This document shows positions 35,849 to 46,117 of a stretch of DNA of 64,000 bases, piece after piece. The DNA is taken from the NCBI GenBank assembly GCA_034440635.1, contig JAOTON010001044.1:1-64000 (forward strand), written 5' to 3'. This DNA is from Lepas anatifera. Its lineage: Eukaryota > Arthropoda > Thecostraca > Lepadidae. Made by a program: the position numbers and the translations under genes. Every line of letters begins with the position of its first letter. Position 1 is the first letter of the stretch. The notes beneath the pieces were generated by a model. That model was not told the DNA's origin and did not search any database. It saw only the letters and a list, made by a program, of their open reading frames with translations.

Positions 35849-37091
35849 ACGAGCTGGCTGATTTGTAAACGGGCCGGGCAGTTTGCAAATGGGCCTGCCG
35901 GTTTGTAAACGGACCAGAATTTTGCAATCGGGCCACATCGCTGGCCCGTTTGCATCCGGGCCGGCGCATTTGCAAACGGGCCAATTTTCCATACGGGTCG
36001 TAACATACATACTGACTATGCAGTGCGTGCGAGCGTGTAGGTGTGGTGAAAACCTGTAAAATGACACCGGATTGGGCTTAGGGCACAAATTTTTTAAAAC
36101 TGAGTTCCATCACATTTAACTTTTTCTGCGCCCCCCTCGAGGCGCGGACCCCTCCCCAAACGACGGTCCCCCGAGTATTGAATTCTCCCCCTCCTTGAGG
36201 ACATTCTGGATCCGCCCCTGCGTTCAACTCTCGTGGAAATTGACAACACTGTAAAATAACTTTCTAACCACGATTGGATGCGAATTCAATGTTTTCCTTT
36301 TTATCGAGAATCCATGATAAATGGCACATTTAACTGGTCAGGTGCAGGTATAAATCAAACGTTTCAGGAGTATGTCTACTTACCTGAGTGTCGCTTTCAT
36401 TCCGTACAGAGCATTTCCACAGCTTGAAGCCTTCGAAAAACTTGTACTTGCTTCAGATCCGAATACAGAATGGCCTACGCACAAATCCTTAAATCCCATG
36501 GACATAAAATAGTAGCGCTGTCTCTGATGCTGTTCAGTTACATTACATCAAACACAGAAGTCGCAAATCTCACCTAAAGTGCAATAGGAGGTATGCAAGG
36601 TTGACCCCGCACCTCCCGGCCGCTGCCGCGCGCACCACCCGCTGCCGTCATTTGGAACCAATATATGGCTATAGAATAAATATATGATAATTGTGATTGA
36701 CATGTATCCATCTTTATTCCTCATATCCATGTTTAGGCCTCTCAAGGTAAGTCATAATCCGTATTTGGGAAGAAATAATATTTTCGAAGGAGTATGAATA
36801 CAATGCTCGGACCATTTGTAGACCTCCTAACTTTGAATGCCCTTATGAACCAAACTCAAAGGAAATTAAAAACGGTCGTGTATGGGGTACCAGTCGTCTC
36901 ATGGTGAAAAACCCATATTCCGTTTATTCCTGTATTTCCCATAATGTTTTGAATAAGCCAAGAAAACTTATTTCAAAGGGTTGATGCACACTGACTCGAA
37001 TACTAAGTGTTACTCTCCGATAGGCGGAGAATGACCCCAGCTTTCCGTGATGCTCCCAAACATCAACTATGATGGTGATGATGTACCACAG
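35849..37091. other. Intron sequence with GGGCC/TTTGCAAAC block
   Basis: At 35860-36000, GTTTGTAAACGGGCC-type motifs recur about six times and TTTTCCATACGGGTCG matches, inverted, the block near 24905. GGATCCGCCCCTGCG near 36210 resembles a hAT-MITE end. The rest, up to the acceptor TACCACAG at 37091, has no recognised content. Confidence 0.45.
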
Positions 37092-37322
37092 ATCCCATAT
37101 AAGCTGGGCCGAGCGGGTCAGCGAGCGGCCGCCTCAGACGTGTCGTCGACACCGCAGCAGCCGGACCCCTTCTCTGTCCACGTGCCCAAACGCTATCGCA
37201 AGATCGACGTCAAGTACAGCCGCAACGGGCTGGACGAGCAGGACCACCTGCAGTACAACCGAACCAGCTTCTCCGGGCTGGAGGCCAGTCTACCTAACAG
37301 CTACTGCAATGCGCTTTTGCAG
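37092..37322 (+). CDS. PAN2: PAN2 exon, start of the UCH-like domain
   Basis: The exon of 231 bases (77 codons, phase 0 at both ends) starts IPYKLGRAGQ directly after the conserved NQ of the previous exon. It contains PKRYRKIDVKYSR and YNRTSFSGLEAS, and ends LPNSYCNALLQ. This is the beginning of the PAN2 UCH/USP-like domain. The position of the usual catalytic Cys (as in NTCYMN of active USPs) is occupied by Ser in NSYCN, as expected for this inactive protease fold, which scaffolds the nuclease. The acceptor is TACCACAG and the donor CAG|GTGAGG. A GAT microsatellite starts about 17 bases after the donor. The frame is open upstream of the acceptor, but the NQ|IPYKL junction decides the start. 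Confidence 0.95.
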
Positions 37323-37339
37323 GTGAGGTATGATGGTGG

Positions 37340-37383
37340 TTGTGGTCGTGGTGGTGATGCTGGTGATGATGATGATGGTGATT

Positions 37384-37423
<40 letters not shown>

Positions 37424-37452
37424 CGATGATGATGATGATGATGATGATGATA
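37340..37452. repeat. (GAT)n microsatellite next to a splice donor
   Basis: GGTGGTGATGCTGGTGATGATG passes into an almost pure GAT run to about 37452. It starts about 17 bases after the PAN2 donor at 37323. Frames through it read poly-Asp on + and poly-His on -, which are by-products. Confidence 0.95.
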
Positions 37453-37510
37453 ACTATGGAAAATTGCATCCTTGCTTCCTACATTTGTACCTATACTTTT
37501 TAAGGTCAAT

Positions 37511-38870
37511 CGATGTAGATGTATATTGAGGTCTCCATAAGATATGGCTTTTCAGCCCTCAATTACAAGGACACAGCACACATAGGGAGCACACACTTTC
37601 GTAAACCACACGATACTTTACAGAACATGACCGTTGTAGATAAAAATTTAAAAGAAATGCGCTAGTTCATTTTAGCCTATCCTCTTTCCTAAATGCCCAC
37701 CATACATATACTTAGCTCTCTCTCATCCCACTGTTCCATGCTTCTACCCCTCTGAAGCGAAAACTATGCTTGGCTTGCTCCGTTCGCACCCTTGGGAGTT
37801 CTAGCATATCACGGTCAGTCCCGCGTGTGCTCCGGCTAGAGATTTCGGAGCTACGCGAAACTGACCGTGACAGTGCCTTTCCAGAGTCATCGCAGAGCAG
37901 TCTTTTAATAACTTTTATGTCCCGTTTCTTTAGCAAATCGGGAAACGTCGGCCAGCCCAAGGATTGCAGGGCTGGGGTCACGTGCTCCCGCCCGCTCAGT
38001 CCCTTTACGATGCGTGCGCCAAAATTTAAAAATTTCTGGACGCGATGTTTTCGAGTGGCATTGCATCCTCCCCACACAGTCAAACAATACTGTATATGTG
38101 GGAATACAGGGGCCTGAACCAGAAGTTTTCTGGTCTCTGGTGGGATTTTGCGGCTTAAGCGATATAATACAATGAGGATGCCGTAACAGCGACGAGTTAC
38201 TTGCGAGACTTAATTTTCCCAGGTCAGGGCTGAGTCGACGTAGACACCGAGGATCTTAGCATATGATGTGGGTTTGATGAGGGTGTTACCGAACTGAATA
38301 GTGAGGTTCGGGTCACACCTGTTCCGGTTCGACTTTACAACGAGAAGCTCAGTTTTGCTGGGGTTTACTTTGAGCCGATTCTGAGTAAACCAGTCATGGG
38401 CTAGTTTAAGCGTACTTTCCACACGCAGTTTTAGGTGGCAGATGTTTACCACAGTGTCTGAGTCTAGGAACTGTGCATCATCCGCGTACATGATGAGCTT
38501 GCCCGAAGACAAGTGAGATGCCAGGTCATTTGTAAAAATCAAAAACAACTTTGGTCTCAGGAGTGAGCCTTGGACCACGCCGTGCGTCACTGGTAGTGTC
38601 CCAGCTCTGCCTCCCTGGATCTTTTGAGTCCTATTTGATAGCCAGTCCTTGAACCAGTGTTTGTCTATGCCATACCACCCTAGCTTCGGGAGTAGGCGCG
38701 AGTGTTCCACGCTGTCAAACGCGCGCGATGTGTCAGCTGTTAAGAGGGTAGTGACGTGTCCTTGATCCATGCTGTCGGAGATGAAATACGAGTGGATTTG
38801 CTCCAATTGCAGCCAGGATTCGAGCAGACAGACCATTCGACATCTGAGCAAGTTATGATCATACTCCTCA
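37511..38870 (-). pseudogene. Jockey/CR1-like LINE 3' part (RT and tail)
   Basis: On the - strand the reverse transcriptase shows TSRAFDSVEH (38725), a THGVVQGSLL block (38585; the usual PQG is HGVVQG here), MYADDAQFL (38490) and LKVNPSKTELLV (38370). A short frame change follows near 38210, and a C-terminal region with LKKRDIKVIKRLL runs to 37712. The element ends in CATCTACAT-type tail repeats near 37515. The C-terminal half is repeated on the + strand at 48703-49304. The 5' part continues inverted at 38885-39010. Confidence 0.8.
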
Positions 38871-38884
38871 ACACAGCACTGCGG

Positions 38885-39010
38885 AATCGGTGTAGAGATA
38901 GACCTAGTCTGTCTCCAACTATCGTCCTATCTCGAGAAAAACCACATACTGTGCGATAACCAGCACGGTTTCAGATCGGAACATTCAACTGAAACAGTAA
39001 TGCTAGAAAC
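38885..39010 (+). pseudogene. Inverted 5' piece of the adjacent LINE
   Basis: The + frame reads LSSYLEKNHILCDNQHGF then RSEHSTETVMLETV. This is the reverse transcriptase block that should lie just upstream of the AFDSVEH block, but it is in opposite orientation to the rest of the element (37511-38870, - strand). Such 5' inversion is the mark of twin priming. Its end at 39010 touches the first unit of the 56-bp array. Confidence 0.75.
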
Positions 39011-39850
39011 GGTTCTGTTCTGCGTGGAGCCGCTGCGGGAGGCCCTCATTAGTCACCTCTGCCGCAGGTTCTGTACTGCCTGGAGCCGCGGTGGAAGGCC
39101 CTCATTAGTCACCTCTGCCGCAGGTTCTGTTCTGCCTGGAGCCGCTGCGGGAGGCCCTCATCAGCCTCCTCTGCCGCAGGTTCTGTACTGCCTGGAGCCG
39201 CTGCGGGAGGCCCTCATTAGTCACCTCTGCCGCAGGTTCTGTACTGCCTGGAGCCGCTGCGGGAGGCCCTCATTAGTCACCTCTGCCGCAGGTTCTGTAC
39301 TGCCTGGAGCCGCTGCGGGAGGCCCTCATTAGTCACCTCTGCCGCAGGTTCTGTACTGCCTGGAGCCGCGGCGGGAGGCCCTCATTAGTCACCTCTGCCG
39401 CAGGTTCTGTACTGCCTGGAGCCGCTGCGGGAGGCCCTCACTAGTCACCTCTGCCGCAGGTTCTGTACTGCGTGGAGCCGCTGCGGGAGGCCCTCATTAG
39501 TCACCTCTGCCGCAGGTTCTGTTCTGCCTGGAGCCGCGGCGGGAGGCCCTCATTAGTCACCTCTGCCGCAGGTTCTGTACTGCCTGGAGCCGCTGCGGGA
39601 GGCCCTCATTAGTCACCTCTGCCGCAGGTTCTGTACTGCCTGGAGCCGCGGCGGAAGGCCCTCATTAGTCACCTCTGCCGCAGGTTCTGTACTGCGTGGA
39701 GCCGCTGCGGGAGGCCCTCATTAGTCACCTCTGCCGCAGGTTCTGTTCTGCCTGGAGCCGCGGTGGGAGGCCCTCATCAGTCACCTCTGCCGCAGGTTCT
39801 GTACTGCCTGGAGCCGCTGCGGGAGGCCCTCATCAGTCACCTCTGCCAGC
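39011..39850 (+). repeat. 56-bp tandem array carrying the PAN2 3' splice site, 15 copies
   Basis: Units starting GGTTCTGTACTGCCTGGAGC occur at 39011 and every 56 bases to 39795, with no length variation. Each ends CACCTCTGCCGCAG, a polypyrimidine-AG acceptor, followed by the first bases of the PAN2 UCH exon. The last unit merges into the true exon, where CTCTGCC is followed by AGCGCGAG. Variants are few: CTGTTCTG, GCGTGG, GCGGCGG and CATCAG for CATTAG. Shifted frames translate as alternating peptides because 56 = 3 x 18 + 2. Confidence 0.97.
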
Positions 39851-40695
39851 GCGAGTTCTGCTTATCTTGCGAGCTCAGCTTCCTCTTCCACATGCTGGAT
39901 ACCTCCCAGGGCGTGCCCTGCCAGGCCAGTAATTTCCTACGCGCCTTCCGCACAATCCCGGAAGCCACCGCTCTGGGTCTCATTCTCTCCGATACGCTTA
40001 CAAACCGCCAGAAGATCAACCTGCCGCGGCTGATCCAGAACTGGAATAGGTTTATTCTGCAGCAGCTGGACACTGAGTGCAGCGCGCCGTCGTCGGCTGT
40101 GGCACAGGGGCTCGGTACCGGCTCTGCTGAGCAGGAGAGCGAGGCTGCGGCAGCAGGGGGTGCTGTGGTGGAGCCGGTAGTTCCCGGGAACAGCGCGGAC
40201 CTTTCTCCTGTGGCACGCATCTTCGGCTCTTGCAGCCGACAGACCACCAAATGCATGAAGTGCGGCACGTGCTCTGAGAAAGCCAGCACCCTCCTACTCT
40301 GTAACTTGGTCTACCCTCAGGATGGTGATGAGGGTGAGCAAACGTTCGGCGCCACCTTGGCCAGTAGCCTTTGTCTACAGCAGGGCGTCCAGGCCTGGTG
40401 TGACACTTGCGCCCGCTACCAGCCCACCGATCAGGTGCGCCGGCTCCTCTCCCTCCCCCACTGTCTCGCCATCAACTGTTGCACAGACAACCCCAAGGAC
40501 GTGGAGTTCTGGCGGCGTCAGACGAGATTGCTGCTGGCTGTGGCGGACCCTGATGCGGGGAGACTCCCCCGGCGCCGCCCAGTATCAAGCCGTGCAGATA
40601 TGGAGTGGCCTGCAGCCGACCCGACTGTCACTTCTGGCACGGAGGCAGGCCGGCGCCGGCCGCCGCCGCCGCCGCCTCCGCCGCCGCTAGTGCTG
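39796..40695 (+). CDS. PAN2: PAN2 exon, UCH/USP-like pseudoprotease domain
   Basis: The exon starts VLYCLEPLREALISHLC at the last acceptor of the 56-bp array and encodes the main part of the catalytically inactive UCH domain: REFCLSCELSFLFHMLD, FLRAFRTIPEATALGLIL, RLIQNWNRFILQQL. Zinc-binding pairs follow (CMKCGTC and WCDTCARYQPT). It runs to LPHCLAINC and EFWRRQ. The phase of the next exon needs one carried base, whereas this frame ends in phase 0 at the GTGAGT donor (40696). Frame 2 of the exon end, containing CRYGVACSRPDCHFWH (a CCCH-finger pattern, 40593-40640), ends in the right phase. So either an indel or a short intron changes frame between about 40520 and 40590, or a weak GTCAGA donor at 40517 is used. 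The identification is certain; the 3' structure is not. Confidence 0.9.
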
Positions 40696-41054
40696 GTGAG
40701 TTGGGCTTTGGCCAGGGTATGCAGTCGTGAGCGCACACATGCATGTCAGCAGTGGAATTTACTGGTTGATGAACTTTCTTGTGAGATGCGAAACTTTCAT
40801 TCACTAGCTTAAACTTAGCGCATTCACCAGTTGATAGCTCTGTGTTCTCTAGTGTTGATATTGTCTTGTCACTGACGCGATTGGATTCGTCCTGTCGCTC
40901 TGCTGATTAGACGAGGGTAATCACCAGAGCTTGCTGTGTTTTCTTCTGTACTAACGTGTTTTCTTCTGACGTCACAAAGTACGACTCCCCATTGGCTGCC
41001 TCCCAAGCTCCAGTGTGCTGTTGTGTACTGATGACGTCATTTCTGACGTCACAG
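40696..41054 (+). promoter_or_regulatory. Short PAN2 intron with three TGACGTCA palindromes
   Basis: This 359-base intron holds three perfect CRE-type palindromes TGACGTCA, at 40967-40974, 41032-41039 and 41044-41051. The last one overlaps the splice acceptor (TGACGTCACAG). A CCCATTGGCT motif lies between the first two. CREB/ATF proteins bind TGACGTCA; a regulatory role here is inference only. Confidence 0.5.
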
Positions 41055-41395
41055 AGGACGACAGGAAGCCGCCACCGCACTGGCTGCCGCACGGCCTCCA
41101 CTGTCGACTGTCGGAGGATGGTAGCGTCGTCATCACCGACCTCCCCAACAAAGCCACCTCGCTCTCCGACCAGACCAGCAGCACCGGCACTGCCTATGAC
41201 CTCTGCGCCGTGGTTTGCCACATCGCAGACCCTAAGTTTCCCGACAAGAACAACCTGGTCTCGCTGGTGCGGGTTGGTGCGAGTTACCACCGCAGGGCGG
41301 CGGGAAGCGCGGCCCAGCAGTGGTACATCTTCAATGACCTGGGCGTGACGCCGGTCAGTGCCGACGAGGCTGTTTGGCTGCCCCTGCATTGGAAG
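41055..41395 (+). CDS. PAN2: PAN2 exon, end of UCH-like domain
   Basis: The exon is 341 bases, phase 1 in and 0 out (114 codons with the carried base). It reads EDDRKPPPHWLPHGL, then TAYDLCAVVCHIAD, VRVGASYHRR, QQWYIFNDLGVTPV and DEAVWLPLHWK. The YDL..VV.HI and QWY.FND patterns are the C-terminal part of the UCH-like fold, where active USPs have their catalytic His region. The acceptor GTCACAG ends at 41054 and the donor AAG|GTAAGG starts at 41396. The last residues HWK join VPTVLYY of the next exon as in other animal PAN2 proteins. Confidence 0.95.
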
Positions 41396-42602
41396 GTAAG
41401 GGTAAGGTGCATTTTCGCCCTCTAGTGTTCTTTGTCGGCGAGATGTTGAAGGGATTTCTCCTGGTCAGTTCCTGAAGTGCGCGGGGTTTGAACTGACCTA
41501 TCATCAGTGTCCCAAAACCTGGGGTGCTGGGTGCAGAGCGACACCCAGTCAAGCAGAATTTTCCACTCACTTTTTTTGCTGAATTCTCCACTCACTTTTC
41601 AATTATGGTTCTAGTTACCAAAGACACAATTCACTCAAAAAGCTAGCAATACTCAACAATACTTACTACAAGGGCCAGTTCAATTGCCTCCTCTACTAAC
41701 GTCCACTGGAAAAAGAGAGCAGCAGAATCGAATAGAAGATCGCCAAATTAGCTCGGCTTATGCGCTTCTTTCGCTTTTCTGAAAGAAAATCTGGCGACTT
41801 CTATTCTTCTGGCCAATTATACCTGGCATCCTTATCTCCACCGATTTCAGTGGAGCAACAGAATCGAAATTCTGGCGCGGGCAAGACGCTCAGTGCCCCC
41901 CCCCGGAGAAAGTTCCAGTGGGTGAACACCGCCACTAAATTCCACCACTCACAAAATTCGTGAGTGGAAAATTAGACACCCTAGCCTTGTGTTGCCAAAG
42001 AAATGAACTGACCGCCTTGAGAGATACATTTCCGGAAAGCAGTTTATCTGTGCACATGATTTCTAGGTTTACGTCCTTGAAAAATGGTTTTTCTTATTTC
42101 TGGTACCGAGAATAGTGAAAAACCATTTTTGGTCATGTTTTTGTTAAAAGCAATTGTCTTGAAATTTGTATGCTAAGCAGCATATTTTTTGACATTGTAT
42201 CGTAGAAAATTGACCATTTATTGCGAAGAAAATCATTTTTATCCGATCAGCCCTTCATTGCTGCGTCCACGCCGTCTGACACCCAAATCCACTCACGACA
42301 CCCTACGACACCCTAGGCATAGAATCGCTGATATTTTAGTTGAACTGAAAGTGCCCGGTATTTGAATATATTGAAACTCTACATTTTCATTAAATCAATG
42401 TTTCGGGCAACAAGAATGCATCCAGTTACTCTTCAAACCAGGGCATTTTTTAAGGAAAAGTCAGTGAAGGGGGGCATTCTTTGTGTCGGCGGTTATAGTC
42501 TCTTCCAGGGATCAATACCCCATTTTGAGGGGGTTTAATAAAACTTAGACGCGTTAGTGTTAATAAAATGTTTCTCAATTTTTGTGTTATTCCAGATTGT
42601 AC
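41396..42602. other. Intron sequence with dispersed CCACTCAC/ACACCCTAG motifs
   Basis: TTTTCCACTCAC and GACACCCTAG-type motifs occur near 41560, 41955, 42290 and again at 46530-46622, suggesting remnants of a dispersed repeat. The rest is AT-rich with no coding match. Confidence 0.45.
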
Positions 42603-43511
42603 ATGCTGCCCAGGGCTGCCATTTTTCGGTGGAAAAGGTCAAACCAAGTTAGAAAAAGGGCCAAAGAGGGGCAAAACTTCATTTTCACTAAAATAGCCAA
42701 ATAAATACCACAAAAGCCAGCTTTGATGCTAAAACAACCCCTAATGGTAGTCATAAGCCCGCAGAAAAAGCGACTTGTATCACTGTTTAAAATTGATTGT
42801 TGATAATTTGATATTGACTTGACGCAATACTTCTTTAGCACACCACCCATTTAATACTGAGCCAGGGGTACTCTTCCAATCCTGCGTGATCATCAAATGA
42901 TTTTATCCTCATAACCAGATCATTTGTTAGCATCATTAATCATCATGACCTCACCACTCCCGCTAATATTTAATGCTTTCTCTGTTTTCATCATCAGTAG
43001 AGTTTAAGGGCGTGGCGACGGCGACGGTCATTTTGCGCCCATTTTCTGTTTTTACAAACTATTCATTTTTTCTCTTGAACAGTGACGTCTTTGTGATTTT
43101 GGTAAGTGGGTGGAGAGCGGAGCCTCATAGGGCGCACTTTGCCATCACCTTTTCACCCAAAAGGCGCCTATAGTATCGCATCCTTTGAGTCCGGTTTTCG
43201 GTGGCCATCATTTTTGTGGATCGTGTTTTAAACAAAGTTCTGTTTCTCCCTTCCACCACCAAACCAATTTTGCTGCTACTCTGCTGCTTTTTCGGTGTCA
43301 GAATATCGTATTCCAGAGCGGAAGAGGTCAAAATAAGCCATATTTATGCAAGGGAATAACCAGAAATAGCTTAGTTGCCAACAGCTAGAAAAAGGGGCAA
43401 AAAAGCCAGATTCCATGAAAGGGCCAATTGAAAAAATCGCGGGGCCAAGCACGACAAAAAAGGCCCAATTCGACGAATTTGGCTACGGAATGGCCAGCCT
43501 GGCAGCCCTCA
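42603..43511. mobile_element. hAT-like MITE with CAGGGCTGCCA ends
   Basis: The left end CAGGGCTGCCATTTT and right end GGCCAGCCTGGCAGCCCTC are imperfect inverted repeats about 0.9 kb apart. Flanks ATGCTGCC and ACGCTGCT are similar and could be an aged 8-bp duplication. The subterminal AAAAGGGCCAAA motifs recur at both ends. No transposase was seen. Confidence 0.5.
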
Positions 43512-43518
43512 CGCTGCT

Positions 43519-43612
43519 CAATAATAATAACTATTGTTGAGGGGTTAAAGGACGCATCAACTGCCAGGGTCATACGGCGTCGCTAACTCTCACCCTGTTG
43601 GGAGGGATTTTG
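43519..43612 (-). repeat. tRNA-derived SINE, copy 3 (5'-truncated)
   Basis: The reverse complement of the SINE body, GGGGTTAAAGGACGCATCAA and GTCATACGGCGTCGC, is preceded by an AATAATAATAA tail. The tRNA-like head is missing. Confidence 0.75.
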
Positions 43613-43821
43613 GCCTGACGCTGATGCAATGTATTCCAAATGAAAAGGTGATTTTCTTATTTTTCTTTATGAGTGTGGCAAGATAAGTACATTCCTATAG
43701 CATGGAACACAAGTCGTTCATAGGCTAAATCGAGATAGATTTTTATATACATACCTTCTATGATGTGTAACTTTTGCTGTCAAAAACATCTAGGGCATGT
43801 AGTACAAAAACCAGCTAATAA

Positions 43822-43906
43822 TTGTTTAGGCTTATCGACGCACCAAATGTCAAGGTCATATGGCGTCACCAGCTCTTTCCTTCTTGGAAGGGTTTCTCGG
43901 GATATA
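43822..43906 (-). repeat. tRNA-derived SINE, copy 4 (diverged, 5'-truncated)
   Basis: ATCGACGCACCAAATGTCAA and GTCATATGGCGTCACCAGCT match the SINE body in reverse orientation with several changes. The head is missing. Confidence 0.6.
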
Positions 43907-44172
43907 GTTTTGTGATTTTAACGAAGGGCCGTGGTCGAATATATAATCTCTCCCCATTTTCAACATCAAGGAATCTATGATAAAAGCCAGCTAACAACTT
44001 ATCGATTTTGCAGAAAAAATTGATGCAGCGATCTCACTATAAATTTCACGCATGCTACAACAAGCTTCGGAAAAGGGGGCACCAGGGGGCTTGTCCCCAC
44101 CCCCCCCCCCACCACCCACTTCTTGACCAGCAAGTTCTTGATTTCAGTCAAAAAGGGGAAAACCGAAAATTT

Positions 44173-44290
44173 ATATAACCAGCCGCTGCGGAAGGCAACG
44201 AGGACCCCAAATTCGAACACTTTTTGGTACTAACGTGGAAAGTTTGTTGTCAGCATCAGGTTAAAGTTTGGCTGGCCCCCTCACTTTTAT
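44173..44290. repeat. Dispersed repeat B, copy 2
   Basis: ATATAACCAGCCGCTGCGG through CAGGTTAAAGTTTGGCTG matches 21738-21870 in the same orientation. The sequence is followed by a local TGAAGTTTGGCTGGCCCC duplication to about 44350. Confidence 0.6.
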
Positions 44291-44484
44291 GCTTGAAGTT
44301 TGTTTGAAGTTTGAAGTCACTTCTATGTATGAAGTTTGGCTGGCCCCTGACGTTTATGTATGCTACCACCTTAATAATAAATAAAAAGACTAAGCACTTC
44401 ACACTGCCACACCAGCAACCTGTCTTACGCGCTTTGACTACACCGTGTCCCGTCTAATCCACGAACGAGCTCACAACTGACCTC

Positions 44485-44912
44485 GTGTGAAATGAGAGCA
44501 TCATACAATCTTACGATACTGGCTGGGGTGTGAGCTTCTGGTCGGATAGAACATGATGTTTGATCGGTTGTAGGCCAGCGTTCATCTCCAGCGTTGTGAT
44601 TAGTTGATGCTGAGGCCGCTTTGCCGGGATTTCCCGTAACTATGAGCTTTGTTTCGTCTTTGCACGATGGAGGAGACATCCACGGATGAAAACTGTTTAA
44701 CACAATTTTTGTGGATTGCCAATTTGGCACCAGCAATAAACCTAAATTATCATTATCGGGTAGTGTTCTCTCTTATGTTCGTTAGGTGGGTTTACATTGA
44801 TTGATGTTTAAGTCATATTTTGTCTATTTCACTGGGGGGGACAATTTCCGGCCCCTGGGGGACCATTTCGGCCGACTGGGGGGGGCAAATGGTCCCCCAG
44901 TTAACATGTTAA
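44485..44912. repeat. Dispersed repeat A, copy 2
   Basis: This is a same-strand copy of 17330-17748 sharing GTGTGAAATGAGAGCATCAT, GGTCGGATAGAACA, TTTCGTCTTTGCACGATGGA and CCCCCAGTTAACATGTTAAA. The copies lie in different PAN2 introns. Confidence 0.75.
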
Positions 44913-45196
44913 AAAATGACCTGCTTCAAACATCGGCACTTTTTTGTATGGCTGGTCTACGGCGTGGACTTACCAAAACGCCGTCTTTACATCTAGTAAA
45001 TAAAAGCGACATCTTTAAGGCTTTTTGAAAGGCAGGTTGCATATTCGTTGTTGACAAAACATTGTCTGTCTTTCTCTTTGTGTGACGTTATCTGCATAAT
45101 TGTTTAGCTTATAAGGATTCAGAAGTTTATTTAGGGCAATTTTTAACATGTAAATTGTGTAGCTCAGGCGACCGGCAGGCAGCAAGCGATTAGAAA

Positions 45197-45656
45197 TTTA
45201 AAGGGAATGTGGCACCTTTACAACGTGATTTTAACTGAGATAGCCAAGTTGTAAAGCAGGTCGGAAAACCCGGTACTCCATATTTCATTTGTCTTGGAAC
45301 TCGATATTTCCGTAGAAAAAAGCTAAAACCTACCTGAAACCAGCCCCCCTCAGCCCCCCGTCGCCGGCGGCCATTGTTGTGAGCTACTGGTGTAACGACA
45401 TATGCTGACGTCGCGATGAGCATCAGCCAATCGAAGCCCTTGAAGCGTTTCAAGTATGGTAGTGGTTGCCAGATCGTGACACCATCTACAGTCTGATATT
45501 TATTTCTTTTTCTAGAGGAGTATTTTTAAAAACCAAATATTGAGCTTATTGTACATTTTTCAGAGAAATCATGAGTGGTTTCATTATTTTTTACTAAAAG
45601 TACGCCTAATTACACTAAATTCCAGGATTCGACCAAGGTGCCACATTCCTTTTAAA
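45197..45656. mobile_element. 460-bp MITE with TTTAAAGGGAATGTGGCACC ends
   Basis: The right end is the complement of the left end with one change (22-bp inverted repeats). The TTTAAA at each outer edge may be part of the repeat or a duplicated target. The interior is non-coding. Confidence 0.8.
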
Positions 45657-46117
45657 GTAGTAGTCGCTCTGACGCTGTCGCAACGGTCGCAACCCGCCGC
45701 GCATGGCTGATGTAGACGAAAGGAAGAAACAAAACAGAAATAAGGCTGTAGCTTCGATTAGATTCATACAAAGCAGCATATTCATATGAAGGCGAGAATA
45801 TATGTGAAGAGGAGCAGGGGAATTGACAAGTAAAGAAAAGAAACTTTTAGCAAGAGTCTGGAAGAGTTTATTGCCATGATAGAAAGTTTGTAGTTTCGTC
45901 TGGGTTACCTAAGTGTAAGCCAAGGCTCTACTGGGCCCTAGCATAGGTGTATGCGAGGTGCAGTGATTGAGGTCAGGAGTGGCCTCCAAAATTCCGATAA
46001 CTACAGGTATAGGAGGGGCGTTGTCCCGGACAGAAAAACTATACAGTGTATGCTTAGGTAATAAATTTAGGCACTAGGTATTGCATGAAAAATCCCTTCT
46101 TTATTTGTCACCACTTG

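Noticed and set aside
37047..37091. Extension of the PAN2 exon upstream to 37041 or the ATG at 37047
   Set aside because: The frame is open, but the acceptor TACCACAG at 37091 gives the conserved NQ|IPYKL junction and matching phase. Upstream residues do not resemble PAN2.
37294..37529. Poly-Asp and poly-His open frames
   Set aside because: These are translations of the GAT microsatellite in the intron after the donor at 37323.
39763..40812. A single gene starting at the ATG at 39763
   Set aside because: The ATG lies inside a 56-bp repeat unit in a frame that becomes PAN2 only by array arithmetic. The PAN2 exon begins at the acceptor 39795/39796, and the frame after 40695 is intronic.
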